A DNA stretch of 64,000 nucleotides from Amblyornis subalaris (GCA_018881555.1 JACAXG010000006.1:682001-746000), one strand, 5' to 3'. Positions 12,753-26,322 are shown, numbered from the stretch's first letter. The notes: generated from the sequence alone by a model not told the origin. Made by a program: numbers and translations.

Positions 12753-14424
12753 CCCCCTTTTTATTTCCTCCTTTTGACAGCCTGATAGATTAGGTGTTTG
12801 TCTGTGCTCCAGGGACCCATCTTTTGATAATACCTCCCCTATCTCTTGAGACCTCTGTAAAGACAAAATATAGTCACCTTTGTGAGCTGCTCAGAAGTCA
12901 GGATGACTAGTCTGTGGTTATAAAGTATTGTCTGCTTTTGGTTGCATCTTAGGGCTCTGGGTAACTTTTTCCTTCAGTTAAGTGTCTGTGGGACAGGACA
13001 CAGATACGTGAGTCAGAGAACTCAAGGACTTTCTGTCCCTATCTGCTTTTGAAGCCAAAGACAACTCCAAGTGAGGCAGTGAGGCTGTGGGTACAAGTGT
13101 TATTTTCATCTGGGACACAAGTTCCTTTAGCACTTTGGAAAGCCCATTCTGTGCCTGAGTCAGCAATGCAGCGTTTGGCCTGTAGTGAGGTAACTACTCA
13201 CCAATCCTGTTGCCAGCAGCAAGCAGACAAACCCAAACTTTTCAGTCTGGGCTGTAATTTCACTGATGTCATGTTAGTCTGAAATATGGATGAACATGAC
13301 TCCATTTCANATACCAAATTATCTTCCATCACCTAAAGACATACATTGATCTTCAGCAGCAAAGGAGGATTTCAGTGACTCGGAGTATTGTGACATTTCT
13401 CTTTATTCATTTATGCTTGCTGTATTGGAAATAGCAGTGGATAAAGGCAAGCAAATACAGTCCTGGCAGAACAGTTACTGCTTTCCTGAGCTTATAAGCT
13501 AGGACAGTGATGGAGATATCCTGAACCATAGATGGTGTGACAACAATAAGTGGCAAAGCAGTGAGTGTGTAGATGTACGGCAGGGGGAGAGAAGTAGAGC
13601 CCCACCTGTAACATGGGCACTTCAGTTCATACTTATATCAGCCACTTCCACCTCTGAGGGGTGAACTCAATTCAAGGACAATGCTTGGAAATAAACGTGG
13701 GAGAAGACAGCTGTGTAAGGTGCTGCTTTGAGTTCTCAGGCTCGCTCATCTTCCCATTTCCCCTTTCTGTGGATCTGCTAAAAGAGGTTACATCCCTTGC
13801 CCCCATTGCCACCGCCTCTGTGTGCCTCGCTTTCCCTGCCAGACTGAGCAGACGCTAGGGCTGCTGTGAGCAACCTGAGGACAGTCTGAGTTGATAGGTA
13901 AAAAGTGTCAGATCCTAGGTGTGTTTTCCTTCTCCCCCACCTGCCTTAAAGCCTTTTCTTCAGCCACTGCCACCGCCTGAGCCACTACTCCATCTGGGGG
14001 TACGAGCAGGTCACAACTGCGTTATTTGTGCTGCCAAACGCTACCAGTCCTCGGGCAAGAAAGAGAGGAAGGCAAACATGTGCTCTGCTTTTCTGGGGTC
14101 TGCTCTTGTCCTTCCCACATCCCTCATAGCCACAGCTCCTTTTGGGAGCCATTGCAGTGGCCTAAGGAGGCTCATTAGTGGGAGGTGAGGTGAGCAGCAT
14201 CTCTAAAAAGCCAGAGGACAGTCTAAAAAGTGACAAAGGGAATGTGTGAGAGCCACAGGGCTCAGGCATAGCTGCCTACCCTGCAGTTCCTCTCCTTGCC
14301 ACCTCCACCCACATGTGGTGGGAAGGTGCAAAAGGTAGTGCCCCAGGAAAGCTGTCCTCCAACTGGGGAGTGCAGATCCTTAAGGCTGGGCTGACTGAAC
14401 TTAGTGAGAGAAGAACATTTGCTT
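12753..14424. other. No gene seen; unique sequence
   Basis: A CTGTGTGCCTCGCTTTCCCTG string at 13.8 kb faintly recalls the MIR 'ctgtgcctcagtttcccc' segment, but nothing around it supports a call. Confidence 0.5.
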
Positions 14425-14550
14425 GGAGATATTTGGAACTGGACAAAGCTCTGAGCACCTGAATCTGATCTTGAAGACACCTCTGCCTTGAGCATGGGCT
14501 TGAATTACAGATCTCCATAGGTCACTTCCAGCTGAAGTTTTTCCGTGACG
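14425..14550 (+). mobile_element. Degenerate CR1 LINE 3' end
   Basis: The plus-strand sequence reads GGAGATATTTGGAACTGGAC, AAAGCTCTGAGCACCTGAAT, then TGAGCATGGGCTTGAATTAC and AGATCTCCATAGGTCACTTC, ending in CAGCTGAAGTTTTTCCGTGA. These follow the order of the CR1 3' end (gagatatt, ctggacaaagtcctgagcaacc, gagcaggaggttggac, agatctccagaggtcccttcc, then a terminal ttctgtga-like octamer). The copy is old, with many substitutions, and its left limit is uncertain. Confidence 0.7.
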
Positions 14551-17500
14551 TGTCTTCTTTTCCACTTAATCTTTGACTGTGAAAATTGAGTGCTGAGATT
14601 TGATAAGAATATGTGTTTGGAGCTGGAAAGTAACAGTACAGATATAGCTAGAGGGAATGCAGCTAATTCAGTCAGCTTTNCCTTTTAATGTCTGTCGTTG
14701 AAACAAGACACACACATATTATTCCTTGCTTAGCAGCTGTTCCAAAGCAGCTCTCTGTTTGTAACTAGGATGCTCAACAAAGAACTGCATCTCTGCGAGC
14801 TGTTGTAATTTTCACAGCAGATTGCTATCCACCTTCAGAAGGTCCCTCTCAATCTCCTGGAAGATTTGCGTAAGTAAAAGCTTCTTGAACCCTTTCAGTC
14901 AAATGGGCTGGTTTAGAAAAACCCTATAATTTAAATCATTTGAGCTCCTCAGGTGCAATGTGCTAAGGATGCCTGAGGACTCTCTTGAGCTGAAGGACCT
15001 GTGGCTGCTGGGTGACATGTAGGTAAGGGCACTGGAGATTGCACCTTTGGTGGATGGCACTGTTGGCGCTGGAAGAGGACATTTGTCCAGAATGGCTGTA
15101 AAGTCAGACTCAATTATGGATCTACTGCTCTTCTTGTGATATTAATCTTATGCTTGTAGACAACTCTACTTTTGAGAGAATGAGTCATGAATTACAATGA
15201 ATCGAGTAGGATGAGGGCAGTCATTTCTATCTGCCTTATATTTTGTTCCATGTGTAACTCTGGAGGCCTGAGAGGAAGGCTTCTTGTCCTTAACATATAT
15301 ATGTTAATGTAACATCCATAGCAGCATTCAGCTGCTTCTAAATTTCAGTGACATTTGGGAAGCAAATTCTGGATGCCATTTGCCAAAGTATGTTAATAAA
15401 AACATATTTATACTGAGAAATATCCATGGGTGAAGAAGTCTTGAAGAATCTGAGCAAATTTCAAAAGTACCCTTAAAACCAAAGAAATTCAATTGAAAGA
15501 AAGCAATCAAGCAGTATCTCAAGCAGATTGGATGAAGGCAAAAGTGCTGATGGATTTCATCTCACCTTGGGGAGATCAAGTGGGAAAGAAATACTCAGTA
15601 TATACCTTTCCACCTTCCACGGCGAGGATGCAGTCTGAACCTTTTCTAGCTCTGTGGCTGCCGCATTCTGGGATCCTATTGTATCATTATTCAGATGGGG
15701 AAAAGTCAGATGCTGGGACTCACTCTATGCTAGTGAATCCAAGCACGCCTGGCAGCCTTCTTTGGCCCTGGAAGATGACAGTCCATGCTAGTACACTGCT
15801 AGCACATTCTCTGGCACAAACATGGCCCATTGCAACTGATACTCTGCCTGAACAATTCTGGGTCTGGTCTGGCAACCGGAGTGTGCCAGAGACCATACCC
15901 AGGACGTGGTTTGCTTGCTGCCAGCTCGTTTAGGAGGCTCATTCACTAGCACACTGTTCTCCAGCCTCTCCAACTGGCCTCAAGGTTTGATCCCAGTTCC
16001 ATAATGGTCTAGTTTACTGGTATGGATACAACCTGACTATAACCCAGCATGGGGTGTANGTGTGCTGTGTTAGGATTCAGCATGGAGCATGTTAGCTATT
16101 CGATGGCCTGTGCAGATACCTCAGTAAAACTCCTGGACATTCATGCTTTGTTACCTTAGAGGGGGAAGAAATGGGACACTGGGGGCAAATCCTGCTGTGG
16201 TGAGTCTTGGAAACACACTAACTGAGCGAGGGTAGAGGTGCCCAAAGCCCCACTGTGTTCAGTTGGCCCTTGTCAACCTAAGGTCCTTGCAAATGACTAC
16301 AAACCCTACCTGATTCACTGAACGATGAGAAGGGAAAATCACAAAGGAGTGAGTTTTCCAGGGTACTATCNCATTCCTAGTGGTTTTCCTACAGACATGG
16401 GATATTTTGCCCATGACACCAAGTTGGAGTCTTGACTATGCCATCTCTGTTTAAACAACTTGGGACAGCTTGTTGAGAATATCCACCTAAGGAGGTTAAG
16501 CTCAAGACTTCTGACTGAAATGTGCTGAAACACTTGAATCNTGCCTTGACCCTCATGGCTGTATTCTGAACTTTTGATATGATTCTTGTATTTTCGTCAT
16601 CTTAACATCTCTAGAGTTGTATTGCTATATTTAATGTACAGAATATCTTTGGGGCTGCAAGATAAAAACCCTTGTAGTGTTCAGAGGTGTGATGGTTTGC
16701 AGGAGTGCTTGGTTGACTGTGAAGTGAATGTCTGGGACAGGGATTTGGGAGTGTTTCGGAAAAAAAAGGAGACGTTGTAATTACTTTTGTCCTGCAGACT
16801 CAGAGAGCAGAAGAAGAAAGTCCAGGATGTGCCCAGGGGTTGTGCTAGAGGTGGGGAGCCTGGGAGGGTGAAAGAAGAGGCAAAGCCAGTGAGTGTGGGA
16901 CAGGAGCCACTGAGAAATGTAGGACAGGGAAGACAGGTGACAGTCGGTGATGGTGAGACTGCAGCCAGAGTAAGGAAATTTCATGTGCAATTTATGGCTC
17001 AGATATTCATTTCATGTCTGTCTGGTGGCCTCCAAGCTGGGTATGAGACAGAGTCCATTTCCCATGCCCATCAGCTGGGATATGCTGGATTCTCTCCAGC
17101 TCGGCAGTGGCTCACAGTGCTCACTGCCTCTCACCAAACATCTGCAGGTCTCTGGGACTTCGCAATTGCTCACAGTACAAGAGCTCACAGGGCTGAGGAT
17201 AGCTTTTCCAGCAGGGAGGCTCAATTCTGCATCCAGCACCTACATAGCCCAGCCTGTTACACACATGGACTCCACCACGGATTAATGCTCCTGAGCTATC
17301 TTGTACATGACAGCTACCTTTGTCTCGCTATCTCCTCTTCTTTTGCACATGTAAATAAATGTGGGTTGCAGCGAACCGTACTTTACACACAGTTCAGAAA
17401 GCCATAATTTATGTACACAATAAACCAGCAGAGAGAATTGCAGGTGATTTGTGGTCACTAAGTAGTTGAGCTCAATTCTTCTCATTGGGCTGGAAGGGGA

Positions 17501-18602
17501 AAATGCACATGCAGTAGTGCTTTAAGTCTTTCCATCATCTGTGTTCCTTTCCTGGTCAGTCATAGGTACTTCTCCGCTGCAGTGATCTCCCATGTCTCTA
17601 TGAATTTCTACAGCATTTAAAATATTATATAAAGAATGGGCAAGGTATTTTCTGGGTGCGAGAATTACCATTGTCCTTCCTTACAAAGTATCTTCCAAGG
17701 TAGCATTAGGTTATCCAGATGTGATAAGAAACCAGTCTGCTTGTTGACATATCTAATTATAAATTTGTATCATTTGGATAATGCTTGTCTAATTCTCAAA
17801 TCCTTGTAAATTGATTTCCATTTCCCCTATAAATTCCTTGTTTTCCTTCATCTCCCACAGTCTGGGTGTCAACTGCTAATATAATTAATGTTTTTTTCTA
17901 CTTCTGCTTCCAGATAACTGCGGAAAATTTTAAACAAACCAGAGCTCTGGCAGGACCCTGCTAGGCAATTTATCCAAACACATCATCTTACAACTCTGAT
18001 AAAAGGATCTGTTGAATTTTCTTTCGGATGAGATANTTCATTTGTATTTGTTGCATGTTAATGTGAGTAGAAAGCATTGAGATGTAAACAAGATGGATAA
18101 ATCATTCCAATGAAGCTATTTTCAAGAATGAGCAGTATGAAAAATAGAGCGCCATGGACAATCTGCATTGACTGAGGACTCTGTTTCGTCTTGGGTGGTG
18201 CTAAAACAGTGTATGCTTGCAAGTCATTGAGTAACAGGCAGCAGAAACTGATGGACTGTGAAGACTCTTGTATTGCCCTATTTATTGGTAAAGGGATGGA
18301 AAGAATTGCTCTGAGNCATCTCTTCCTGGGCGGCTTGGTACATCCAGAAGAAAAAGGGGANTGAGAAGAACAATATCCGTTTGCCCCCTCACAAAATTTG
18401 AATACAGGCTTTCATTTGGGTTTCTTTTTGACTCTCCCAAACATCTTCAGTTGACATATTTTCCACTGCCATTTAAAAATCCTGCTTTGTAATAACAAGA
18501 TTTATAAAAAGAATAAACAAGACAGCAAAAATATATTAAACAAATAAATCTGGTGGATTAAAAAAAGTGAGGCAGTGCCCACACTCTGTCTTCACCTCGC
18601 AG
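14551..18602. other. No gene seen; unique sequence
   Basis: It includes a 206-codon plus-strand frame at 16787-17407 that begins with TTG, not ATG, and resembles no known protein. An AT-rich, CpG-poor stretch at 17.6-17.9 kb has no repeat signature. Confidence 0.55.
15291..15306. repeat. 16-bp perfect palindrome
   Basis: TAACATATATATGTTA reads the same on both strands. It is AT-rich and so could easily be chance. Confidence 0.8.
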
Positions 18603-18734
18603 TTCAAAGCCACTGCTGAGTGCCTCAACCAGCTGCTCGAATGGAAGTCACGACGAGCACAGATTGCTTGGCAGAGCATCCACTGCACAGAGGCTCGTTT
18701 CTCCAGTTTGACCCTCAAATACTCCTTTCTCCGG
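18603..18734 (+). other. Candidate exon, 132 nt, open in one frame
   Basis: A pyrimidine-containing acceptor (CTCTGTCTTCACCTCGCAG) precedes 18603 and a donor (CGG|GTAGGT) follows 18734. The segment is exactly 44 codons and is open in phase 0, beginning FKATAECLNQLLEW and ending LKYSFLR. It has more CpGs than its surroundings. I do not recognise the peptide. The opposite strand is also open here, which weakens the coding case. It could be an alternative or lineage-specific exon, a non-coding exon, or chance. Confidence 0.2.
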
Positions 18735-18812
18735 GTAGGTCTCCCTGCATTTTGCTTGCTGGCAGGCAAGCTGCCTTTCGTTAGTGCCTCCATTCCCATC
18801 TAATTGTGTCCC

Positions 18813-18868
18813 TTGCTTTGGGCCTGATCCAAGGCCAACGGGAAGACTTTCGCTGGCTCCAGTCAACT
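18813..18868 (+). mobile_element. Ancient palindromic repeat fragment
   Basis: TTTGGGCCTGATCCAAGGCC followed by AACGGGAAGACTTTCGCTGG and CTCCAGTCAACTTTTGGAGC matches the common sauropsid repeat 'gggcctgatccaaagcccattgaagtcaatgggaagactcccattgacttcaat...'. The fragment is about 55 bp and lies 80 bp downstream of the exon candidate at 18603-18734. Confidence 0.45.
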
Positions 18869-20654
18869 TTTGGAGCAGCCTCTTTGAAGGGAAAGGCTGG
18901 CAAAAGGGCTGTGCAGAGATCCATGAAACGCTAGTGCATGTTCTCTTTGAGCTTAATGGCGCTCTGAAATGTGCTCTGAAATGTTCATGTATGAGTGTAG
19001 GGTAAAAAAGGAAAAAGGAAAAAAANAAAAAGAATTTCTAAGCCAGGAGAAAGAGGGCAGGGGAACCTGATCCTGCACAAACCGGAGTGCAGCTGCATAG
19101 CCTTGAGCNTTATTGTGCATAGTAGCAAAAATGAGGCCCGAAAGGGGAACGCTTAGCTAAGTACCTCAGCAGCACTACAAGATGCTTACGCTAATGTCTC
19201 CTCAGACATGCCTGCTGTGAGGCTGGGTGGGAGTATTAAGGGATCTGGCGATTTAATGCTTTATGGTGAAAAGGACCAAAACAAGCATTTAACTTGCACC
19301 TGCACATGAGCCCCCCCCCGGGACTGGCATGAATACGTTCTTAGCTTGTGTGATGCTGCATGGCCATGGCTTTTCAGGGGCCAGTGGATNTTTTCTAGAC
19401 TAGCAAACTCCGTGTTTCTTGAGTAGTGGGAGTGATAAACAACATGAATTGCATTATATGAAAAAGGCCTTCCAAAAGCAGATAAAGAGAGAACACAGCA
19501 TGCTGACNTCTAATAACAACATGTTAGAAAAATACTACTTCTGTACCCTCAGTACTGATGGAAAGCAGCAAGACTTGAATGTAATCAACAGTAAATATTA
19601 TGGAATCAATATTAGTTAACTGAGAATTTGTATGGAGCCAGGGGATTTCAATAACATGATAAGCAGGAAATTTTTTCCTCAAGTGCAGCTCAGGAATTTG
19701 AATTGCTGTTCAGGGATGCCATCTAACATTTTGTTCCTTTTCAAAGNAGGAGGAGCATCTATATACAAACACAGAAAGAGAAGTGTGAAACACATCTGTA
19801 AGTAGGATCTCTGCATCAGACTTATGGTATATATAAGGCTGAGCAGGGTACCTCTCTGTTTGTTGCTGTCTCCCAGTAAGGAGAACCTCTCTGCAGATGA
19901 TAACCAGTGCCTTCTCAGTAATGAATCCAGGACAGAAATTTTGAACAGCCTGGCATGTCCGAGAGGAGAAAGAAATTTGCTCATGGACTGAACCTAAACT
20001 GGAGTTTTCCCNTTCTGGGTTCAAGAAAGCCAGCTGGGATGCTTGAAGGCAGCTGTCATGGACGGCAGGAAGAGTGAACTTCCTTTCCCCAGTCCNGGGG
20101 CTCACATGGTCCTTAGCCCAAGGGTATAATGAAAGCTGGAGGAACTGCACTGAAAAACGTGATGATGTGGAAGGTTTCACTGACTGAGAAACATTTGACT
20201 GTGAATGAGCTCCATGGGGAACCCAGAGTTAGGCTCCACAGAAAATAAGAGGAAAGTCAAGCAANTATGGAAAGGAGAGGTAAAGGAATAGCCAAAGATA
20301 GTATCTAAAAGAGGGAGGAAAAAATACAAGTATTAAGTCAAGGGGAAGAAAAATGAATGAAGACTTGGAAAGGAAAGAACACAGAATTAATGGTTACTCT
20401 TGGGTGCTGTCATTTTATTTCATTTTCAGTCATTTTCCGTCAATTTACGTAATGCTGAATTGCCCGTCTAGTAAAAAGNTACAGCTTTTTTCGATTTTTT
20501 TTTATATTAACCTATGTTTGAAATTGAAATTAATGTTTTGTTGGCTCTGTTATTCGGATGCTTGTATTTGACACATATCTTGAGGCATTGTTTTGTCAGC
20601 AGACATTATGGTAATATTTTCATGGTGCGCAAGNGTGTGTATGCATATGTGTGN

Positions 20655-20685
<31 letters not shown>

Positions 20686-22312
20686 GGAGGAGGAGAAAGT
20701 GCAACTTTTCCCAAATGGGGGTCACGACCCACAAGCTTAGTAGGTCAGAGTTGAGAATTTAAAACAAAAAAAAAAAGTTCCTTTCTTCCGTGTTGTGGGG
20801 ACTGAATGAAAGCCTGGCTGGCACACAGTCTGCTTCTGCCCTTGATTTTCGTGTTCTCAGGACGGGTTTTTTTTTACCACCTATGCTAGAATGAAAAATG
20901 CAAAATCCGGTAGCTCATTACTATTTAGGAGATGAGATGAAGCCATTTTTCACCATTCTAGGAGTCTTTCTGTGGCAAACAGGTTGCTCCTTGGAAGATG
21001 CTTCGAAGTGCTGCTGTGCCCCTCCATAGCTCAGTGCTGCCATCTCCTTTGTGTCTTTCCCGTGCAGCACAGGTGCCTTGGTTATTGACTGTGCTGTGTT
21101 GGCACAAGAAGGGCAACTGCATGGGGTTTTCTGCTTTAAAACCAAGTAAAGTCCCTACAGCTTGATCAGTTGGTAAAAAGGGCAGTAGGGGCTTCCCAAA
21201 ACCAGGGAGAGACACACACGTGTTGCGAGCCCATCTGGCAGCCAGAGGGCAATTGCCATACATATCCCAGCCATTGCCTTTCCCGTACTACTTGCTCCAG
21301 AAAATTCTGGTGCTTTTAACAAATGCAGATTTTGTNGGGTTTGAAGTGAGGATTGAAACAAAGGTCTTGGGGCTGAACATTAAAAATNTTGCCTAAATAA
21401 GGGTTCAGTTGCTTATTTTTGGCAAGCTATTAAGCTTGCTGGAGTAACCTAGCACAATCTCTGAGCATGCAAGAAGTAATGCGGTGGTAGTTTTTTCANA
21501 AGTATGTGTGCAGCTTCCAAAAAAGCCAGCAGGGCTGCACATGTGTATCTGCAGGAATGAATTCCCATCTCCCATGTAAAACGCATAATTCTTATACATT
21601 TGCTGGAGAGACAGTCCACCGTTCCCTATCCATCAAAATGTTTTGTGCTAAGCGGTGGGAAACAGTCTGATGAATGGCAGGTGATTTAAAACTTCTTTGG
21701 CTGAAAACTGATGGCTATTCCAACCAGGCAACAGTGTGCATCAGATGCTGATGCAAGGCACAGGCATCTGACCCATCTAATAAGTATGAAATGGATGTGA
21801 TGTGTGAGCCCACAGAGTGAATGCAGCTTGTCGGTCACACCTCATGCCAGACATGTCCCACAATAAAGCCAAGTCTGTGGATCTGAATAGCCCTTTTCTG
21901 GGCGTGACCACCGGAAAATGTGTAAAAGGGGTGCAGTGGGACAGGTTTAGTGCTTCACATACAAGTTGAGGAAATTCACACCTCTTTGTGCAAATAGATA
22001 TCTACATTAGACAGACTTGATGGTGGTTGGGTGCTTCATTGTAGGAGGCAGCTGCCATAGTTTTGCCTAAATCCCTTCCTCCTCCCCCGCCCTCCCACCG
22101 GATTTGGATTTCTTCAACTNATGCAAACCTCAATGACACCCTGAGTGAGCTTTAAGTGATTGCACCTTACTTTGCATAGCAAGGGCCTGGAAGCACCATG
22201 ATTCCGTAACAGAAGGGAGCAGATCTTTTCCCTGGAGAGACAGTAACCTNCATCTGAAGTGTGGTATCTTTTTTATCTGCTCTTGACAGTTCTCTTACAA
22301 TTGGTGAAATAC
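18869..22312. other. No gene seen; unique sequence with a GA repeat
   Basis: An A-rich patch lies at 19.0 kb. Minus-strand frames at 19.7-20.2 kb (up to 156 codons) contain N bases and overlap each other, with no known domain. Confidence 0.55.
20634..20690 (+). repeat. (TG)n then (GA)n microsatellite
   Basis: A short GTGTGTATGCATATGTGTG run is followed by about 18 GA units with minor interruptions and a GGAGGAGG tail. Two N bases lie inside it. Confidence 0.93.
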
Positions 22313-22415
22313 ATTCTTCCTGCAGTTTGAGTAAATGGTTTAAACCNATTTGCTTGTTTAAGCTAATTTATGCTAAACTGAAGTAGCCATATTTCTAGAC
22401 AAAGTAGCCCGTAAC
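22313..22415. mobile_element. Possible non-autonomous hAT-like relic
   Basis: The text TGGTTTAAACC, then GCTTGTTTAAGCTAATTTAT and later TTTCTAGACAAAGTAGCC resembles old hAT-type MITEs that carry 'ggtttaaac', 'tttagctaaacc' and 'tgtagacaagcc' blocks. No matching left terminus is clear, so only a weak call is possible. Confidence 0.25.
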
Positions 22416-25400
22416 AACTTTTTCACAGGTTTAATGAAAACTTTTTATAAAATCAGGCTGTAAGTCAAATTAAAAATCCCTGGTAGCAAATATATGCAAA
22501 CCTGTCAATAATGCTGTGCAAACAAGTGCTTTGTTGCCTTTCCTAACACAATAAAATCATACTCATGTTTAAAGAACTACAAAAAAATTGAAGGCTTCAG
22601 GATACAGTGGATTGAAAAACAACCCATGATGCCTNTGAGAGGAAATACTTTTATTTCTTTAAATAAAAGGGAGAATGAAAAATGCCGTACAGCTTGAAAT
22701 TGCGAATAGAAATTGCAGAAAATTATGACGTGAGTGTATGCATTTGCTGGTGTGGACTCAGAGAGGTCTTTTGGCTCTTCAGTGNCTCACAGCTGGAAAA
22801 CGTTTAGAGATAGGGAGCCTTGTTAGCCTGTTATTAGTTTCTCCTATCATGTCTCATGGGTAACATCAAAAATACAATATGGCTTTATTCCCCTTTGTCA
22901 CTCCATTAGATTTCCATTTAAACTTCCATCTTACCATGAGCTTTAAAACAGAGCCTTGATTTGCATATTCTCCTGTACTACAGAAAAAACTGTGAGAACC
23001 ATTACAAAAACACAAACATGGGTTTGAATTATGACCGTTTTTAGATGATTCAATTAGCTGCTAATAGGTGTTCACAGTGGTATGTTGTAATGGGAAGTCA
23101 GGTTGTAGTTAATGGTTACCATAAGTTAGAACGGTGTTAAAAACAGCCGTCCTGTTTGGCTCAGCCATACAATCAGAGCTCTGTCTTACAAGTTAGCATG
23201 GCATACTGAACAGGCAGGAACCTGGGCTTTAGCTGGTAATTTTATTGCTTTCCCTCTAGTGCTCAGTCTATATGAATAGGAATAGCTCTGTGGAACTGCG
23301 CAAAGAAGAGCCCAATTAACCCCTGATGATCCTCTGGAGGAATTTTGCATCCCTGTAGGGTGCTTGTTACTGCAATTATGCTTTCCATTATGGATTTTCT
23401 TTGGAATGTGAAACCCGCACACAAGAATCAGATAGCAGTGAGCATGACTTAGTTCATCACATGCATGAAGAATGAACTCGTTGATGGCTTAGGAATATTA
23501 AAACACAGTAGCCACAGTAGAAAGTTAGAGAAATGGAAAGGTGACTTGTCATCTGATCTTTCCATCTGTGCTACATTTCAAAGATAATTTCACTATTCTG
23601 TCCAAACACGTGCTACCGTGTTACGGAATGTTCTGTCCTAGTCAGGTTATTAAGGGACACATGATTATGAAAGGAATGGATATTACATGAAAAACACAGT
23701 GTACAGACAAGTCAAATACATGGGGGTATTACCCATTGCAGGTACATTCACATAGCATGTATAAATATAGTGTGGGGGCGTGTCTTGCAATATGTCGGAT
23801 ACTGAATCTGCAGATCCTACTAATTAATATTTATTTTTTGTATTACAACAGCATCCAGAGATCTCAATTAAGGTTCAGCTGAGCTTATTGCTGTACATGT
23901 GTAGCAAAAGGCAGGCATTGGCCCAAACAGTTTCCAGTCTTTCCAGATGGCATAAATGAAAAGGGATGGAGACAGGAGGAAAAATTTAAACTTAACCTAG
24001 GATGTGCCGAACTGAAAGTGTGATCCTCAGCTCTGGGTGAGATGTCTGAACTTCACAGGTGATGTGCAGAAAGAATAAGCATGTAAGACAAGGAATCTAG
24101 GAATTAAGCATCTAACATACTCAGCATGATGCCAGCTAGCCGGTAAAATGNGGGGAAGGTTTATTCCTCAGACCATCCTCTTTGCCCAGGCAGGATTTAG
24201 AGCCTAGAGGCCTTTTCTGCAGCCAAATATCACAACCTAGTGATCTATCACATATCTAGTGTCCCTAGATGTCAGCTCCAGCCAAGGTTAGGGGACAGCT
24301 GGCTGCATGCTCTACTGCTGCTGCAGAGCCTCTGAACTTGCATCTCTCAAATGAGCACTCAGAGGTGAGATGGCATCTTCAGGAGATGAGGAGAGATATT
24401 GTCTCTCAGCCCAACTAGTGCATTTCACCCAGGACAGCATCATGAAGAAGACTTGGAGAGCAAAGAGAGAGGCGATTGGAAGCTCCAGCTCCGCATCCCA
24501 ACCCAGCTGTGCTGATCGTCCCTCATTCCAGACATTGTTCCTCCCCCGCATTCCGTTACTGGAACAGAATCCTTGGGGCAGCCTGCTGAAAATGAGTGGA
24601 GGGCCTTACAAACTGGAAAACACGAATATTGAAATAAAAAGTTAGTGAGTGAATATGCCAGAGGCAAGAGGAGGAAGACTGAGCAATGTGCCTGAGAGGC
24701 AATTTAGCAGGGAGGGGCCAGGCCTAATTAATCTCTAGGATGAGGAGGTGGGTCAAGCGACAAGTGTAGTACTGAGCATGCCCCAGGCTGAGCCTCGCTT
24801 TCAACACCTGGTTTATTAATACTCAAGAGCAGTGGCACTGTGTATGCAGAAAGACTGGGTTTGGGGTGTGGTGGTGATCTTCTCCTCTTCCTTCTTTAAG
24901 CAAAGATATCCCATGCTGCCAGATGAGGATAGCTCTTCAGCTTAAGAGGCAACCGTGGCAGGGATTTTAGTTGCACCATTGCAGGCTGCTTGTAGGGGTT
25001 GACTGTACTGGGTGGGAGTGCTGCTATAACACAGGAATACNTATCAAAGGGAAAGAGAGGAAAAACTCAAAAGTCCTGGAACACAATCCTAACGTTCAAA
25101 AGCAGAAGGATGGGTTACACTCCTAGTTGTAAATCCATGACGTTCTGCTACATAATAAGCTGACACAAGATCATGTGTTTCCACTGGAAAACATAGGTTT
25201 GAGATGCATGGTTTTAGAAAAGTGCTGGCCTTCTTTAATGTGTAGCTCCAAGGGTATTGCAGCTGCAAATGTAGCTGCTGTTTCCGCTGACTCTGCTTGG
25301 CTGGGTCAGTGTTTCGGGCATGAACAACATATGTGTATGCAGACTTGCTTGTTTTTTGATTAAAAAAAGAAAGCTGGTCTGGAACATGTCGTATTTCCTC

Positions 25401-25789
25401 AGGCTCTAAAAGTGGCAGATAGAAAGAAATGGGCTAAAACTCTGAAACAATAACAGCAAAGCCCCCGTGAGCTGCAGCCATCAGCATGAATGAGCACACA
25501 GTAGCTATGAAGCCCTTGCACCCACATAGAAATGGGAGCAGCTGACAGATCACTCTGCTCACTCACTGATCCTGCTGTGAGACTGCTTCTTTTTAAATTT
25601 TTTAATATGGGGGCTCAGGGGCTTGTTGCTTCATCTTACTGTCACTTAATGTGACTTTGGTCTTAAAGATGTGGAAGCACTGTTGTAACTTTCAGGGCTG
25701 GTCAAATACAGCCTGGAAGTACCTCATGAGCACATTTGGAAATTTTTGGAACAATGCCTAAGGAGGTAGTTTAGCTCTGTGAATGTTGA
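22416..25789. other. No gene seen; AT-rich unique sequence
   Basis: Long frames are scarce between 22.4 and 24.3 kb. The sequence is AT-rich and CpG-poor, and no repeat family is recognised. A partial CTCF-like string (GCACTAGAGGGAAAG, minus strand) lies near 23.25 kb. Confidence 0.55.
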
Positions 25790-26322
25790 GAGAACCACTT
25801 ACATTTCAGAAAGCTCCACAACCGGTTTCAAGGGGGATATTAAAAAATTTGAGAAGGTTCAGAGGAAAGTTACAAAAGCAACTGAGTGAAAAGAAACAAA
25901 CCAAAAAAACCCCTTATGACAGCAAAAGATGTGAGGGGAGTTCCACTTGTTTAGCATTCAAACCAGTCCCTTGTCACAGGTTAAAGATACCTCAGTAAAA
26001 TCAGCAATGCAGTAGGAAGGGTTCTGCAGCTCAGTAGACTACAACAACAATATGGTATTGGCCAGGAGTTGAAGCTAAGCACCTTCAGACTGAAAACCAG
26101 GTCTGCATTTTTAACAGTGAGGGTGATTTACCATTGGAACAGCTTACTAGGGATTGTGGTAGATTTTCCACGATTGCATGTTTATTGTGGTTGTTGTTCA
26201 ACCACAGCTATGGAACTTCAAATAAGAATTACTTAGCACGATCTTATAGGCCATGTTGCTCTAGATGCCAGACAAAATNATGTCAGTAAGTCCCTCTGGC
26301 CTCAACATCTAAGCATTTGTGT
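25790..26322 (+). mobile_element. Old CR1-family LINE relic, 3' part
   Basis: This element lies on the plus strand and is strongly decayed. Near 25830 the frame reads FEKVQRKVTKATE-like residues, matching the CR1 block of LE(R/K)VQRRATKMI type. Around 26070-26170 come GCACCTTCAGACTGAAAACC, then GATTTACCATTGGAACAGCT and GGGATTGTGGTAGATTTTCC, corresponding to the CR1 C-terminal coding segment (N-HWN-LP-VVDSP). The 3' end near 26290 carries TCCCTCTGGCCTCAACATCT, typical of old CR1 3' ends. Insertions and many substitutions make exact borders uncertain. Confidence 0.7.

Noticed and set aside
16787..17407. 206-codon plus-strand frame
   Set aside because: It starts with TTG, has no recognisable domain and lacks a consistent splice or start context.
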